From Pimelobacter simplex (GTDB lineage Bacteria > Actinomycetota > Actinomycetes > Propionibacteriales > Nocardioidaceae), in assembly GCF_024662235.1 (NCBI RefSeq), contig NZ_CP096276.1, positions 1,798,001-1,862,000 on the forward strand: DNA of 64,000 bases, written 5' to 3'. Below the pieces are notes generated by a model that was given only the letters and a program-made list of their open reading frames with translations, made no database searches and was not told the origin of the DNA. Below are positions 26,721 to 39,298 of the stretch, one piece after another. How positions within the stretch are numbered: the first letter of the stretch is position 1; each line of letters opens with the position of its first letter. The translations under genes and the position numbers were made by a program.

Positions 26721-27185
26721 CTAGCGGCGGCCGAGCGAGACGCCGAGGTCGGTACGCGGGTCGCTGCGGAACTCGTCGTCGTAGGTGAGCGTCGCGTGGA
26801 TCCGGTGGCCGTCGATGCGGGTCCGGAAGGTCCACGGATCGCCCGGCACGGCTGTCCAGCCGGCCTCCGCCAGGACCCCTGCGCCGTGGCGGAGCGCGGC
26901 GTCCCGCGCCAGACCGGTGGCCAGCTCGAGCCCGGCGGCGATCGAGCTGTCGTCCGGGTCGCACGACCAGTACGGGTCCGCGCCGGGATCGAGCCGGTCG
27001 GCCAGTGCGGCGAGCGCCGGGTCGTCGGCGAGGCGCCGAGCCAGGTCGACGTCGGTCCGGGTGCAGCCGTAGATCCCCGTCCCGCCGTCGTACGCGAGGA
27101 CGGCGCCGACCGCCGTCATGCTGACGAGCGTGACCGCCGCGGCGCCGAGGGCGACCGCCGTGCGGCCGCGGGCCCTCAGAACCAT
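26721..27185 (-). CDS. Hypothetical secreted or membrane-anchored protein
   Basis: A 154-residue protein. Residues 8-31 form a signal-anchor-like hydrophobic helix after a basic MVLRARGR start, and the remainder is a soluble domain with a pair of cysteines (YGCTRTD and WSCDPDD). No recognised family. The ATG at 27185 overlaps the end of the corA-like gene by ten bases, so the two are probably cotranscribed. Confidence 0.6.
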   Translation of the reverse strand: MVLRARGRTAVALGAAAVTLVSMTAVGAVLAYDGGTGIYGCTRTDVDLARRLADDPALAALADRLDPGADPYWSCDPDDSSIAAGLELATGLARDAALRHGAGVLAEAGWTAVPGDPWTFRTRIDGHRIHATLTYDDEFRSDPRTDLGVSLGRR

Positions 27186-28156
27186 CCCGACTTCTTGAAG
27201 AAGATCCACAACCCCGTCACCGACGCCAGCATCAGCAGGATCGCGAAGGGGTACCCGAAGGTCCAGCTGAGCTCGGGCATGTGCGTGAAGTTCATGCCGT
27301 AGACCCCCGCGATCAACGTCGGTACGACGACCAGCGCCGCGCCCGCCGAGATCTTGCGCATGTCGTCGTTCTGCTGCACCGCCACCCGGGACAGGTGCGC
27401 GTCGAAGGCGCTGGAGAGCAGGTCGTCGAGGGTCTCCAGGCCGTCGGTGGCGAGCTGGAGGTGGTCGTTGACGTCGCGGAAGAAGGGCGCGGACTCGGCG
27501 GCGACGAGGTCGACGGCGCCGGTGGCGAAGCGGCGCATCGGCTCGCGGAGGGGGAGGACGGCGCGGCGGACCTCGGAGAGCTCGCGCTTGAGGATGTAGA
27601 TCCGGCCGGCGTCGTTGGTGCGGCGGTCGGAGAAGACGGAGACCTCGACCTCGTCGACGTCGGTCTGGAGCTCGGCGACGACGGAGGTGTAGCCGTCGAC
27701 GACGGCGTCGCACACGGCGTACACGACGGCGGACGGGCCGTGGCCGAGGACGGCCTGCTGCTGCTCGAGCTCGTGGCGGGCGTCGCGCAGCGAGGAGCCG
27801 CGGCCGTGGCGGACGGTGATGACGAAGTCGGGGCCGACGAACATGTTGATCTCGCCGGTCTCGACGGCGTCGTCCTCGTCGACGTACCAGAGGGTCTTGA
27901 GGACGAGGAAGAGGCTGTTCTCGTAGCGCTCCAGCTTGGGGCGCTGGTGGGCGACGACCGCGTCCTCGACGGCGAGCGGGTGCAGGCCGAAGGCCTGCGC
28001 GATCTCGGAGAGCTCGATGTGGCTCGGCTCGTAGAGGCCGACCCAGACGAAGTCGCCCTCGCCGTCGGCGGCGGCGCGCAGCGCCGGGTAGTCGTGCAGG
28101 TGGCAGTCCACCGGGACCCGGACGCCGTGGCGGTAGACGGCGCTGTCGACGATCAC
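27176..28156 (-). CDS. corA: CorA-family magnesium/cobalt transporter
   Basis: A 326-residue divalent-cation channel. A long cytoplasmic alpha/beta funnel is followed by two C-terminal transmembrane helices; the pore-lining helix ends in YGMNF (the GMN signature, about residue 284), and the protein closes with basic KKSGWF, as in CorA proteins. The GTG start is six bases after a minus-strand TAGCGT box (28163-28168). It is divergent from the phosphomutase-like gene, with both leaderless promoters in a 48-bp gap. Confidence 0.95.
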   Translation of the reverse strand: MIVDSAVYRHGVRVPVDCHLHDYPALRAAADGEGDFVWVGLYEPSHIELSEIAQAFGLHPLAVEDAVVAHQRPKLERYENSLFLVLKTLWYVDEDDAVETGEINMFVGPDFVITVRHGRGSSLRDARHELEQQQAVLGHGPSAVVYAVCDAVVDGYTSVVAELQTDVDEVEVSVFSDRRTNDAGRIYILKRELSEVRRAVLPLREPMRRFATGAVDLVAAESAPFFRDVNDHLQLATDGLETLDDLLSSAFDAHLSRVAVQQNDDMRKISAGAALVVVPTLIAGVYGMNFTHMPELSWTFGYPFAILLMLASVTGLWIFFKKSGWF

Positions 28157-28204
28157 GGGCCCACGCTAGTACCGGCGCTCGGGGCGGCCACTAGGCTCGC
28201 CGTC

Positions 28205-28942
28205 ATGGCCACCCTGCTGCTGGTCCGCCACGGGCGGACCACCGCGAACGCCTCGGGCATCCTCGCCGGACGTACGCCGGGGGTGCGCCTCGACGACACC
28301 GGCACCGAGCAGGTCGCGCGGGCCGGGGCGCGGATCGCCGCCGTCCCCCTCGCGGCGCTCCTCACCAGCCCCCAGGAGCGCTGCCGGCAGACCGCGAAGG
28401 CGGTCGCCGACGGGCAGCGCGGGGCCGGGCACCCGGTCACCAAGGCGGTCACCGAGCGGGGCCTGGCCGAGTGCGACTACGGCGACTGGCAGGGCCGGCC
28501 GATCAAGGAGCTGCTCAAGGAGCCGCTGTGGCAGACGGTCCAGCGTCAGCCGTCCGCGGCGGTGTTCCCGGGCGGTGAGTCGATGGTCGTCATGCAGCAC
28601 CGCGCCGTGTCCGCCGTACGACGGATCGACGCGGCGATCACCGCCGAGCACGGCCCCGACGCGGTCTGGGTGGCGGTCAGCCACGGCGACATCATCAAGT
28701 CGGTGCTGGCCGACGCGCTGGGCATGCACCTCGACCTGTTCCAGCGGATCAACGTCGACCCGGCCTCGGTGTCGGTGGTCCGCTACGCGGCCGACCGGCC
28801 CTACGTGCTGGCCAGCAACACCCACGACGGCGACCTGTCCTGGCTCGCGCCGAAGCCGGCTCCGAAGGGCGCGAGCAAGCGCCGGCGGCGTGCCGCGACC
28901 GACGACGGTGCCGTCGTCGGCGGTGGCGCCGGTCCGGCCTGA
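28205..28942 (+). CDS. Histidine phosphatase (MSMEG_4193-type phosphomutase-like)
   Basis: A 245-residue histidine-phosphatase-superfamily protein. The phosphohistidine motif LVRHGRTTAN is at residues 5-14, a second Arg lies in SPQERCRQTA, and the distal His in VAVSHGDIIKSVLAD. A basic, low-complexity tail (SKRRRRAATDD) ends it. In actinobacteria this gene heads a conserved cluster with DUF3090, SCO1664-type and mshC genes, as here. Its substrate is unknown. A TAGGCT box lies seven bases before the ATG. Confidence 0.9.
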   Translation: MATLLLVRHGRTTANASGILAGRTPGVRLDDTGTEQVARAGARIAAVPLAALLTSPQERCRQTAKAVADGQRGAGHPVTKAVTERGLAECDYGDWQGRPIKELLKEPLWQTVQRQPSAAVFPGGESMVVMQHRAVSAVRRIDAAITAEHGPDAVWVAVSHGDIIKSVLADALGMHLDLFQRINVDPASVSVVRYAADRPYVLASNTHDGDLSWLAPKPAPKGASKRRRRAATDDGAVVGGGAGPA

Positions 28943-28966
28943 ACCGGGCTGGATAGGCTCGGGACC

Positions 28967-29524
28967 ATGCCCATCGTCCACGGATTCGACCCGCCGGAGC
29001 GCTTCGTCGCCGGCACCGTCGGCGAGCCCGGCAGCCGCACCTTCTTCCTCCAGGCCCGGATCGGACCGCGCATGGTCTCGGTCTCGCTGGAGAAGCAGCA
29101 GGTCGCGGCGCTGGCCGAGCGGATCGACGAGCTGCTGGACGAGGTGATCGCCGACGGCCGGGCCCGCGGGGTGGTGCCGGCGATGGCGCCGTTCGGGCTC
29201 GCCGACGACGAGCCGCTGGAGCTGCCGATCGTCGAGGAGTTCCGGGCGGGCACCATGACCCTCTCCTGGGACCCCGACGACGAGCGGGTGGTGGTCGAGG
29301 TCTTCCCGGTCGGTGAGGAGCCGGTCGAGCTCACCGACGGCGAGGACCCGGCCGAGGTGCTGCTGGTCCGGCTCGAGCCCGGCCAGGCCCGCGCCTTCGT
29401 ACGACGCTCGGAGCACGTCGTGGGCGCCGGACGTCCGTCCTGCCCGTTCTGCGGCCAGCCGATCGACCCCGAGGGCCACCTGTGCGTGCGAGCCAACGGG
29501 TTCAAGCGCCGCGACCCGTCGTGA
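28967..29524 (+). CDS. DUF3090-family protein
   Basis: A 185-residue conserved actinobacterial protein opening MPIVHGFDPPERFVAGTVGE and ending in a zinc-finger-like knuckle CPFCGQPIDPEGHLC. No function is established. Its own TAGGCT box sits seven bases before the ATG, although it follows the phosphatase gene by only 24 bases. Its stop overlaps the next start (GTGA). Confidence 0.9.
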   Translation: MPIVHGFDPPERFVAGTVGEPGSRTFFLQARIGPRMVSVSLEKQQVAALAERIDELLDEVIADGRARGVVPAMAPFGLADDEPLELPIVEEFRAGTMTLSWDPDDERVVVEVFPVGEEPVELTDGEDPAEVLLVRLEPGQARAFVRRSEHVVGAGRPSCPFCGQPIDPEGHLCVRANGFKRRDPS

Positions 29525-30261
29525 CGATCACCATCAAGGGCCGGATCATGCCGGCCTCCAACGCCACCTTCCTCGGCGAGCTCGACGGCCGCGAGGTCGT
29601 CTACAAGCCGGTCGCGGGGGAGCGCCCGCTGTGGGACTTCCCCGACGGGACGCTCGCGGACCGCGAGGTGGCGGCGTACCTCGTCGCCCAGGCCACCGGC
29701 TGGGACCTGGTGCCGCGCACGTGGTGGGGCGAGGGCCCGCACGGTCCCGGCATGGTCCAGGAGTGGCAGGAGGTCGACCCCGACCAGGACGCCGTCACGC
29801 TGGTCCGCTCCGGGGCGACGCCCGACGGCTGGCTCGAGGTGGTCGAGGGGCTCGACGACCGCGACCGGCCGGTCACCCTCGTCCACGAGGACACCGCCGT
29901 CCTGCGCCGCCTCGCCGTGTACGACGTGCTCGTCAACAACGCCGACCGCAAGGGCGGTCACGTGCTCGCCATGACCGGCGGCCACCGCTACGGGGTCGAC
30001 CACGGTGTCGCCTTCCACCACGAGCCCAAGCTGCGCACCGTCCTGTGGGGCTGGGCCGGTACGCCGCTCGCCGACGACGAGGTCGCCGTGGTCACCTCGG
30101 TGCTCGCCGCGGTGCGCGGTGACCTGGGGGAGCGGCTCGGCACCCACCTGGCCGAGCACGAGCTGCGGGCGCTGGAGCGGCGTACCGAGCGGCTGCTGGC
30201 GGCCGGTGTCCTCCCGGGGCCCTCGGGGGACTGGCCCGCCATCCCCTGGCCGCCGTTCTAG
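29521..30261 (+). CDS. SCO1664-family protein (PI3/4-kinase-like fold)
   Basis: A 246-residue protein of a conserved actinobacterial family. LRRLAVYDVLVNNADRKGGH followed by YGVDHGVAFH resembles the catalytic (HRD-like) and metal-binding (DHG) loops of the phosphatidylinositol 3/4-kinase fold, so ATP-dependent activity is conceivable but undemonstrated. It is translationally coupled to DUF3090. The order phosphatase / DUF3090 / SCO1664 / mshC is kept across actinobacteria, hinting at a link to mycothiol or redox metabolism. Confidence 0.88.
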   Translation: MTITIKGRIMPASNATFLGELDGREVVYKPVAGERPLWDFPDGTLADREVAAYLVAQATGWDLVPRTWWGEGPHGPGMVQEWQEVDPDQDAVTLVRSGATPDGWLEVVEGLDDRDRPVTLVHEDTAVLRRLAVYDVLVNNADRKGGHVLAMTGGHRYGVDHGVAFHHEPKLRTVLWGWAGTPLADDEVAVVTSVLAAVRGDLGERLGTHLAEHELRALERRTERLLAAGVLPGPSGDWPAIPWPPF

Positions 30262-30283
30262 GCCGAACCCCTAACATCAAGGC

Positions 30284-31519
30284 ATGCGCGCATGGAACGC
30301 GCCGGGTCTCCCGGCGCTCCCGGTCTCCGGCCCCCCGGTCGTCCTCCACGACACCGCTACCGGCACCAAGGTCGCCGCACGCCCCGACGGCGCCGCGCGC
30401 CTCTACGTCTGCGGCATCACGCCCTACGACGCCACGCACATCGGCCACGCCAACACGTACGTCGCCTTCGACCTGCTCAACCGCGCCTGGCGCACCGCCG
30501 GGCACGACGTGCAGTACGTCCAGAACGTCACCGACGTCGACGACCCGCTGCTCGAGCGGGCCGACAAGGTCGGCGTCGACTGGGTCGAGCTCGCCGAGCG
30601 CGAGACCGAGCTGTTCCGCAAGGACATGGAGGCGCTGCGGGTGCTCCCGCCGGTCGCCTACATCGGCGCGGTCGAGTCGATCCCGCTCGTCATCGACCTG
30701 ATCCAGCGCCTCGACGCGGCCGGGTCGGTCTACCGCGTCGAGCAGGACCTCTACTTCTCCGTGACCGCCGACCCCGCCTTCGGCGGCGAGTCCGGCTACG
30801 ACCGCGAGACGATGCTCCGCTTCTTCGGCGAGCGCGGGGGAGACCCCGACCGCGCCGGCAAGAAGGACCCGCTCGACTGCGTCGTGTGGCGCGGCGAGCG
30901 CGACGGCGAGCCCGCCTGGGACAGCCCGTTCGGCCGCGGCCGTCCCGGCTGGCACATCGAGTGCGCGGCGATCGCGCTGGAGCACCTCGGCGGGGCGTTC
31001 GACGTCCAGGCCGGCGGCAGCGACCTCGTCTTCCCGCACCACGAGATGTGCGCCGGGCACGTGCAGGTGGCGACCGGCGAGCGCTTCGCCGAGATCTACA
31101 GCCACGCCGGCATGGTGGCCTACGACGGTCAGAAGATGTCGAAGTCGCTCGGCAACCTCGTCTTCGTCTCCGCCCTGCGCAACAGCGACATCGACCCGAT
31201 GGCGATCCGCCTCGCGCTCCTGCGCCACCACTACCGCACCGACTGGGAGTGGACCGACGCCCAGCTCTGGCAGGCCGTCGACGACATCGCCTCCTGGCGC
31301 CGCGCGCTCGCCCTCGGCGCGGGCGCGGCCGCCGCCCCCGTGGTCACCGAGGTCCTGGCGGCGCTCGCCGACGACCTCGACGCCCCGCGCGCGACCGCCG
31401 CGATCGACGCCTGGGTCAAGGCGACCCTCGGCACCGACGGCCTCGCCGACACCAGCGATGCCGAGGCGGCCGTGACGCTGCTGCCGGTGCTCGACGCCGC
31501 GCTCGGCCTGGCGCTCTAG
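30284..31519 (+). CDS. mshC: Mycothiol cysteine ligase
   Basis: A 411-residue ligase that joins cysteine to GlcN-inositol in mycothiol synthesis. It has the class I aminoacyl-tRNA-synthetase fold shared with CysRS: HIGH-type THIGHANTY near residue 53 and KMSKS near residue 285, with zinc ligands YVCGITPYD (Cys) and [11 protein letters not shown]. The length and the N-terminal [13 protein letters not shown] opening match MshC rather than CysRS (about 460). A TAACAT box is six bases before the ATG. Repeat unit 3 lies downstream. Confidence 0.95.
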   Translation: MRAWNAPGLPALPVSGPPVVLHDTATGTKVAARPDGAARLYVCGITPYDATHIGHANTYVAFDLLNRAWRTAGHDVQYVQNVTDVDDPLLERADKVGVDWVELAERETELFRKDMEALRVLPPVAYIGAVESIPLVIDLIQRLDAAGSVYRVEQDLYFSVTADPAFGGESGYDRETMLRFFGERGGDPDRAGKKDPLDCVVWRGERDGEPAWDSPFGRGRPGWHIECAAIALEHLGGAFDVQAGGSDLVFPHHEMCAGHVQVATGERFAEIYSHAGMVAYDGQKMSKSLGNLVFVSALRNSDIDPMAIRLALLRHHYRTDWEWTDAQLWQAVDDIASWRRALALGAGAAAAPVVTEVLAALADDLDAPRATAAIDAWVKATLGTDGLADTSDAEAAVTLLPVLDAALGLAL

Positions 31520-31657
31520 CCCGCCGCGGCGAGGACGCCAGCCGCTGCGGCAGTCGAGCGGTGGTTAGCGCACCCAGCGGCCCGAACGGCGCCGCCCCCG
31601 GCGGTGACCACGGTGACGGACGGCCGCCGGCGTGGGCGCCCTAGCCGCGGAACGCGT

Positions 31658-31721
31658 TGCAATTGGGCACGAACCGCACACGACGGGCCCGAATTTCTGC
31701 GGTTTGGGACCAAACCGCAGA
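31658..31721. repeat. Composite palindromic repeat, unit 3
   Basis: The left half 31658-31678 (TGCAATTGGGCACGAACCGC) is degenerate. The right half 31696-31721 has arms TCTGCGGTTTGG/CCAAACCGCAGA around GA. The core-to-core distance is 41 bp (31663 and 31704). It lies in the 224-bp gap between convergent mshC and the PAC2 gene. The rest of that gap (31520-31657) is GC-rich without a convincing gene. Confidence 0.92.
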
Positions 31722-31743
31722 GCCGGGCAGGTGAGAAACCCGC

Positions 31744-32592
31744 TCAGTCCTCTTCGCCGCGGCGCTTGAGGTAGCGCTCGAACTCCCGGGCGATTGCCTC
31801 ACCCGTCGCCTCGGGCAGGTCGGCGGTGTCGCGCGACTCCTCGAGCGAGCGGACGTACTCGGCGATGTCCTCGTCCTCCTCGGCGAGCTCGTCGACGCCG
31901 CGCTCCCAGGCGCGGGCCTCGTCGGGCAGGTCGCCGAGGGGGATCGGGACCTCGAGCAGGTCCTCGAGCCGGCCGATCAGGGCGAGGGTGGCCTTGGGGC
32001 AGGGCGGCTGGGCGACGTAGTGGGGGACCGCGGCCCAGTAGGAGACGGCCGGCATGTCGACGCGGACGCAGGCCTCCTGGAGGACGCCGACGATCCCTGT
32101 CGGCCCCTCGTACGTCGACTGCTCCAGCGAGAGCCGGTCGAGCAGGTCGGCCTCGGTGGCCGAGCCCGAGACCGGGATGGGGCGAGTGTGAGGGCTGTCG
32201 GAGAGCAGGGCGCCGAGGGTGACCAGGAGCTCGCCGCCGAGCTCGTCGACGGTGCCGAGGAGCTCCTCGGTGAACTGGCGCCAGCGCATGTTGGGCTCGA
32301 TGCCGCGGATCAGGATGACGTCGCGGTGGAGCTCGGGCGGCGAGGCGACCGCCACGTGGGTGCTGGGCCAGGTGAGCTTGCGGAAACCGTGCTCGTCGAT
32401 GCCGACGGTGGGCCGGTTGACCTGGAAGTCGTAGTAGTCCTCGGGGTCTATCGCGGCCACGACCTTGGCGTTCCAGACCCGCATCAGGTGGTCCACCACG
32501 CCGGTGGCCGACTCCGCGGCGTCGTTCCAGCCTTCGAACGCGGCGATGACCACCGGCCGCACCAGCCCGGTGACCGTCTCGATCTCCATCAC
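31744..32592 (-). CDS. PAC2-family protein
   Basis: A 282-residue PAC2 (proteasome assembly chaperone 2) family protein: [19 protein letters not shown] near residue 19 and the conserved LRGLEPN-like segment [18 protein letters not shown]. In bacteria the family has no proven role, although it recurs near mshC, metH and the proteasome region in actinobacteria. The C-terminus is strongly acidic ([13 protein letters not shown]). The GTG at 32592 is favoured over the adjacent ATG because a minus-strand TAGGCT box ends six bases before it. Confidence 0.9.
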   Translation of the reverse strand: MMEIETVTGLVRPVVIAAFEGWNDAAESATGVVDHLMRVWNAKVVAAIDPEDYYDFQVNRPTVGIDEHGFRKLTWPSTHVAVASPPELHRDVILIRGIEPNMRWRQFTEELLGTVDELGGELLVTLGALLSDSPHTRPIPVSGSATEADLLDRLSLEQSTYEGPTGIVGVLQEACVRVDMPAVSYWAAVPHYVAQPPCPKATLALIGRLEDLLEVPIPLGDLPDEARAWERGVDELAEEDEDIAEYVRSLEESRDTADLPEATGEAIAREFERYLKRRGEED

Positions 32593-32620
32593 TCTGCGAG
32601 CCTAGTCGGCTCCGACGAAG

Positions 32621-32626
32621 TAGGAT
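32621..32626 (+). promoter_or_regulatory. metH: -10 box for metH leader
   Basis: TAGGAT, placed so that transcription would begin around 32633, at the first helix of the putative riboswitch. It is back-to-back with the PAC2 promoter. Confidence 0.5.
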
Positions 32627-32632
32627 CGGCAG

Positions 32633-32712
32633 CAGTCGAGAGGCGTTGCAACGGACGGCCCACCGAGGGGTCGGTCCGCCACGCTCGGCCGATGAACCAA
32701 GGGCGCCTTCCA
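32633..32712 (+). promoter_or_regulatory. Probable S-adenosylhomocysteine (SAH) riboswitch
   Basis: The metH leader contains the order of elements known for the SAH aptamer: GTCGAGAGGCGTTGCAACGG, a hairpin closed by GGAC and GTCC, CCACGCTCGGC pairing back to the first helix (CGAG with CTCG), and a downstream AAGGGCGCC that can form the pseudoknot with GGCG. SAH riboswitches raise expression of SAH-recycling and methionine-cycle genes, including metH. I judged this by eye against the remembered consensus; a covariance-model search would settle it. Confidence 0.7.
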
Positions 32713-32729
32713 CACGGAAGGATTGGTGC

Positions 32730-36512
<3,783 letters not shown>

Positions 36513-36540
36513 GCCGGCGCGGGGCTCCTAGGCTGGGTGG

Positions 36541-37206
36541 GTGACGAGCGCACCCCCCGGCCTGCCGGCCGCGGTCCTGTGGGACATGGACGGCACCATC
36601 GTGGACACCGAGCCCTACTGGATGGCGGCCGAGCAGGCCATCGCCGAGGAGCACGGCGGGACCTGGACCCACGAGGACGCGATGGCGCTGGTCGGCAGCG
36701 ACCTGCTCGTCTCGGGCGCCTACATCAAGGACCGTCTCGGGCTGGCGCAGACGCCGGAGGAGATCGTCGAGATGCTCCTCGACAGCGTCGTCGCCCAGGT
36801 GCACCACGCGGTGCCGTGGCAGGCCGGCGCGCGGGAGCTACTGCTGGCACTGCGCGACGCCGGGGTGCCGTGCGCGCTGGTGACGATGTCCTACCAGCGG
36901 CTGGTCGCGCCGATCCTGGAGCACCTGCCGCCGGAGACCTTCCGGGTGATCGTCACCGGCGACATGGTCGACCGGGGCAAGCCGCACCCGGAGCCCTACC
37001 TGACGGCGGCGGCCGCCCTCGGCGTCGAGCCCGGTGACTGCGTCGCGGTCGAGGACTCGCCGACCGGGGCCACGTCCGCGGCGGCCGCGGGGTGCCGGGT
37101 GCTCGTCGTACCGAACCACGTGCCGGTGCCGGCCGCGCCCGGGCTGGTCTTCCGCGAGACGCTCGAGGAGCTCACTCCGCAGGAGCTGGGCTCGCTGCGC
37201 CCCTGA
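36541..37206 (+). CDS. HAD-superfamily hydrolase
   Basis: A 221-residue HAD subfamily IA phosphatase: motif I LWDMDGTIVDTEP (nucleophile Asp near residue 15), motif II Thr in ALVTMSYQ, motif III Lys in GKPHPEPYL and motif IV AVEDSPTGATSA. The substrate is likely a small phosphorylated metabolite, not identifiable. A TAGGCT box at 36529-36534 ends six bases before the GTG. The C-terminus overlaps the convergent nuclease gene by 35 bases. Confidence 0.9.
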   Translation: MTSAPPGLPAAVLWDMDGTIVDTEPYWMAAEQAIAEEHGGTWTHEDAMALVGSDLLVSGAYIKDRLGLAQTPEEIVEMLLDSVVAQVHHAVPWQAGARELLLALRDAGVPCALVTMSYQRLVAPILEHLPPETFRVIVTGDMVDRGKPHPEPYLTAAAALGVEPGDCVAVEDSPTGATSAAAAGCRVLVVPNHVPVPAAPGLVFRETLEELTPQELGSLRP

Positions 37207-38077
37207 CCGTGTCGAAGGGGAACGGCGGGGGAGTCCCGCCGTAGGACGGGCAGAGGGCCTGGTGCGCGCACCACTGGCACAGCGCGCCCGGCCGGGACTG
37301 GAACTCCCCGCGCTCGGTCGCCTGGCCGATGGCCTGCCAGACCGCCTGGACCTTGCGCTCGACGGCGAGCAGCTCGTGCTCGTCGGGCTCGTAGCGCAGC
37401 ACCTGGCCGTCGCCGAGGTAGATCAGCTGGAGCAGCTTGGGCACGACGCCGCGGGTGCGCCAGATGACCAGGGCGTAGAACTTGAGCTGGAAGAGGACCT
37501 TGCCCTCGAACATCTCGCTGGGGGAGGCGCCGGTCTTGTAGTCGACCACCCGGATCGCGCCGTCGGGGGCGACGTCGACGCGGTCGACGACCCCGCGCAG
37601 CAGCAGCTTGGTGTCGGTGAGCGTCTCGACGTAGAGCTCGCGCTCGGCGGGCTCGAGCCGGCGCGGGTCCTCGAGGTCGAAGTAGCGGCGCAGCGTCTCG
37701 CGGCAGGAGACCAGCCAGGCGGCGACCTCGGGACCGTCGACGGGGAACATGGTGGCGACCGCGGGCTCGATCTCCTGGAGCTCGGCCCACGCCGGGTCGA
37801 TCATCGTGTCGGCCGTCTCGGGCGTGCGGTCGGCGGCCGGGAGGTCGAAGAGCTGCTCGAGGACCCGGTGGACGACGGTGCCGCGCACGGCGGCCGGGGA
37901 GGGCGGCTCGGGGAGCCGGTCGATGGTGCGGAACCGGAACAGCAGCGGGCACGACAGGAAGTCGCCGACCCGCGAGGGGGACAGCGCGCCGACCACCTCG
38001 ACCCCGTCGACGGGCGTACCGCCGCGCTCGGACGGATCGGCCGGCTCGACGCCGGCCGTGGTGGTCTCGGTGGTCAT
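37172..38077 (-). CDS. RecB-family PD-(D/E)XK exonuclease with Fe-S cysteines
   Basis: A 301-residue stand-alone nuclease of the RecB/Cas4/AddB type. Catalytic motifs are GVVDRVD and IRVVDYKTG (near residues 178 and 193), with the QxxxY-like QLKFYAL. Four cysteines, one in LSCPLLF near residue 43 and three in CQWCAHQALC near the C-terminus, match the 4Fe-4S staple of this group. It probably cleaves single-stranded DNA ends. No cas genes are nearby. The ATG is seven bases after a minus-strand TAGTGT box. Confidence 0.9.
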   Translation of the reverse strand: MTTETTTAGVEPADPSERGGTPVDGVEVVGALSPSRVGDFLSCPLLFRFRTIDRLPEPPSPAAVRGTVVHRVLEQLFDLPAADRTPETADTMIDPAWAELQEIEPAVATMFPVDGPEVAAWLVSCRETLRRYFDLEDPRRLEPAERELYVETLTDTKLLLRGVVDRVDVAPDGAIRVVDYKTGASPSEMFEGKVLFQLKFYALVIWRTRGVVPKLLQLIYLGDGQVLRYEPDEHELLAVERKVQAVWQAIGQATERGEFQSRPGALCQWCAHQALCPSYGGTPPPFPFDTVRGAASPAPAE

Positions 38078-38128
38078 GCGTTCGACACTAGGGCAGGGCT
38101 CCGACAGCGGGCCGGATAGCCTCGGAGT

Positions 38129-39265
38129 GTGTCCGGTTCCTCCCCGTCCCGCCCCGAGCGTGCGCCCGTGCCCCGGGGGATGTTCCGGATCGGCCAGATC
38201 GCCGGCAGCGACGTCCTCGTGTCGGGCTCGTGGTTCCTCATCGCGGGCCTGATCGCGCTGATCATGGCGCCGCGGGTCGACCAGGTCCAGAGCGGCCTCG
38301 GCGTGTGGAAGTACGTCGTCGGGCTCGCCTTCGCGATCGCGCTCTACCTCGCTGTGCTGCTGCACGAGGCCTCGCACGCCGTGGTGGCCCGCCGGTTCGG
38401 CTTCCGGGTCCACTCCATCACCCTGCACTTCCTCGGCGGCGCGACGGCGATCGAGGGCGAGGCGCAGCGCCCGCGCCAGGAGTTCTGGATCGCGGTCGTC
38501 GGACCGCTGACCTCGATCCTGGTCGGTGCCGGCGCGCTCGGCCTGTGGTTCGTCATCCCCGAGGGCCTGCTGCGGCTGGTCGTCGAGGGCCTGGCCGGCG
38601 CGAACCTGCTCATCGGCGTGCTCAACCTGGTGCCCGGGCTGCCGCTCGACGGCGGCCGGGTGCTCAAGGCCGGCGTCTGGGCGGTCACCGGCCGGGTCGA
38701 GACCGGGACCACCGTCGCGGCGTGGGGCGGGCGCGTCCTGGCCCTGCTCGTCGGTGCCTGGGCGCTGTGGAGCACCCAGTTCGGGAGCATCACGAGCCCG
38801 CTGATCCTGGGCATCGTCGCGATCTTCCTGTGGACCGGCGCCTCCCAGGCGCTCGCTGTGTCCCAGATCAGCCGGCAGTTCAGCCGGCTCGACCCGGTCC
38901 GGCTGGCCCGCCGCGGCCTGGCCGTGGCCCCCGACCTCCCGCTCGCCGAGGCGGTCCGCCGGGCCCGCGAGGCCGAGGCCGGCGGCATCGTCACGGTCAC
39001 CTCCGACGGCCGCCCGAGCGGGCTGGTCAACGAGGACGCCGCGCGCGCCGTACCGGAGGAGCGGCGGCCGTGGGTGCCGGTCTCCAGCGTCGCCCACGCC
39101 ATCGGGCCGGAGCGGACCCTGCCCGCTGACGTCTCCGGCGCCGCGCTCCTCGAGACGCTGCGCCACAACCCGGCGACGGAGTACCTGCTGCTCAACCCCG
39201 ACGGCTCGGTCTACGGCGTGCTGGTCACCTCCGACGTGCTCCGGCTCGTCCGCCGGTCCGGCTGA
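38129..39265 (+). CDS. Site-2 protease family intramembrane metalloprotease with CBS domain
   Basis: A 378-residue membrane protease. The zinc-binding HEASH lies in a helix near residue 78, and the third ligand is the Asp in NLVPGLPLDGGRV near 172. About six transmembrane helices are followed by a cytoplasmic CBS-domain pair (about residues 255-375). The CBS-containing S2P subgroup is thought to respond to nucleotides; the substrate is unknown. A TAGCCT box at 38117-38122 ends six bases before the GTG. Confidence 0.92.
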   Translation: MSGSSPSRPERAPVPRGMFRIGQIAGSDVLVSGSWFLIAGLIALIMAPRVDQVQSGLGVWKYVVGLAFAIALYLAVLLHEASHAVVARRFGFRVHSITLHFLGGATAIEGEAQRPRQEFWIAVVGPLTSILVGAGALGLWFVIPEGLLRLVVEGLAGANLLIGVLNLVPGLPLDGGRVLKAGVWAVTGRVETGTTVAAWGGRVLALLVGAWALWSTQFGSITSPLILGIVAIFLWTGASQALAVSQISRQFSRLDPVRLARRGLAVAPDLPLAEAVRRAREAEAGGIVTVTSDGRPSGLVNEDAARAVPEERRPWVPVSSVAHAIGPERTLPADVSGAALLETLRHNPATEYLLLNPDGSVYGVLVTSDVLRLVRRSG

Positions 39266-39298
39266 GCGCCCGCGCGGGCCTCCCGGTAGATTGCGCCG

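Noticed and set aside
30284..31519. Cysteinyl-tRNA synthetase
   Set aside because: HIGH and KMSKS motifs are shared, but length, N-terminus and neighbourhood match the mycothiol ligase MshC.
37172..38077. RecB-like nuclease as Cas4 of a CRISPR system
   Set aside because: It has the Fe-S cysteines and PD-(D/E)XK motifs, but no other cas gene or array is in the window, and stand-alone copies are common in actinobacteria.
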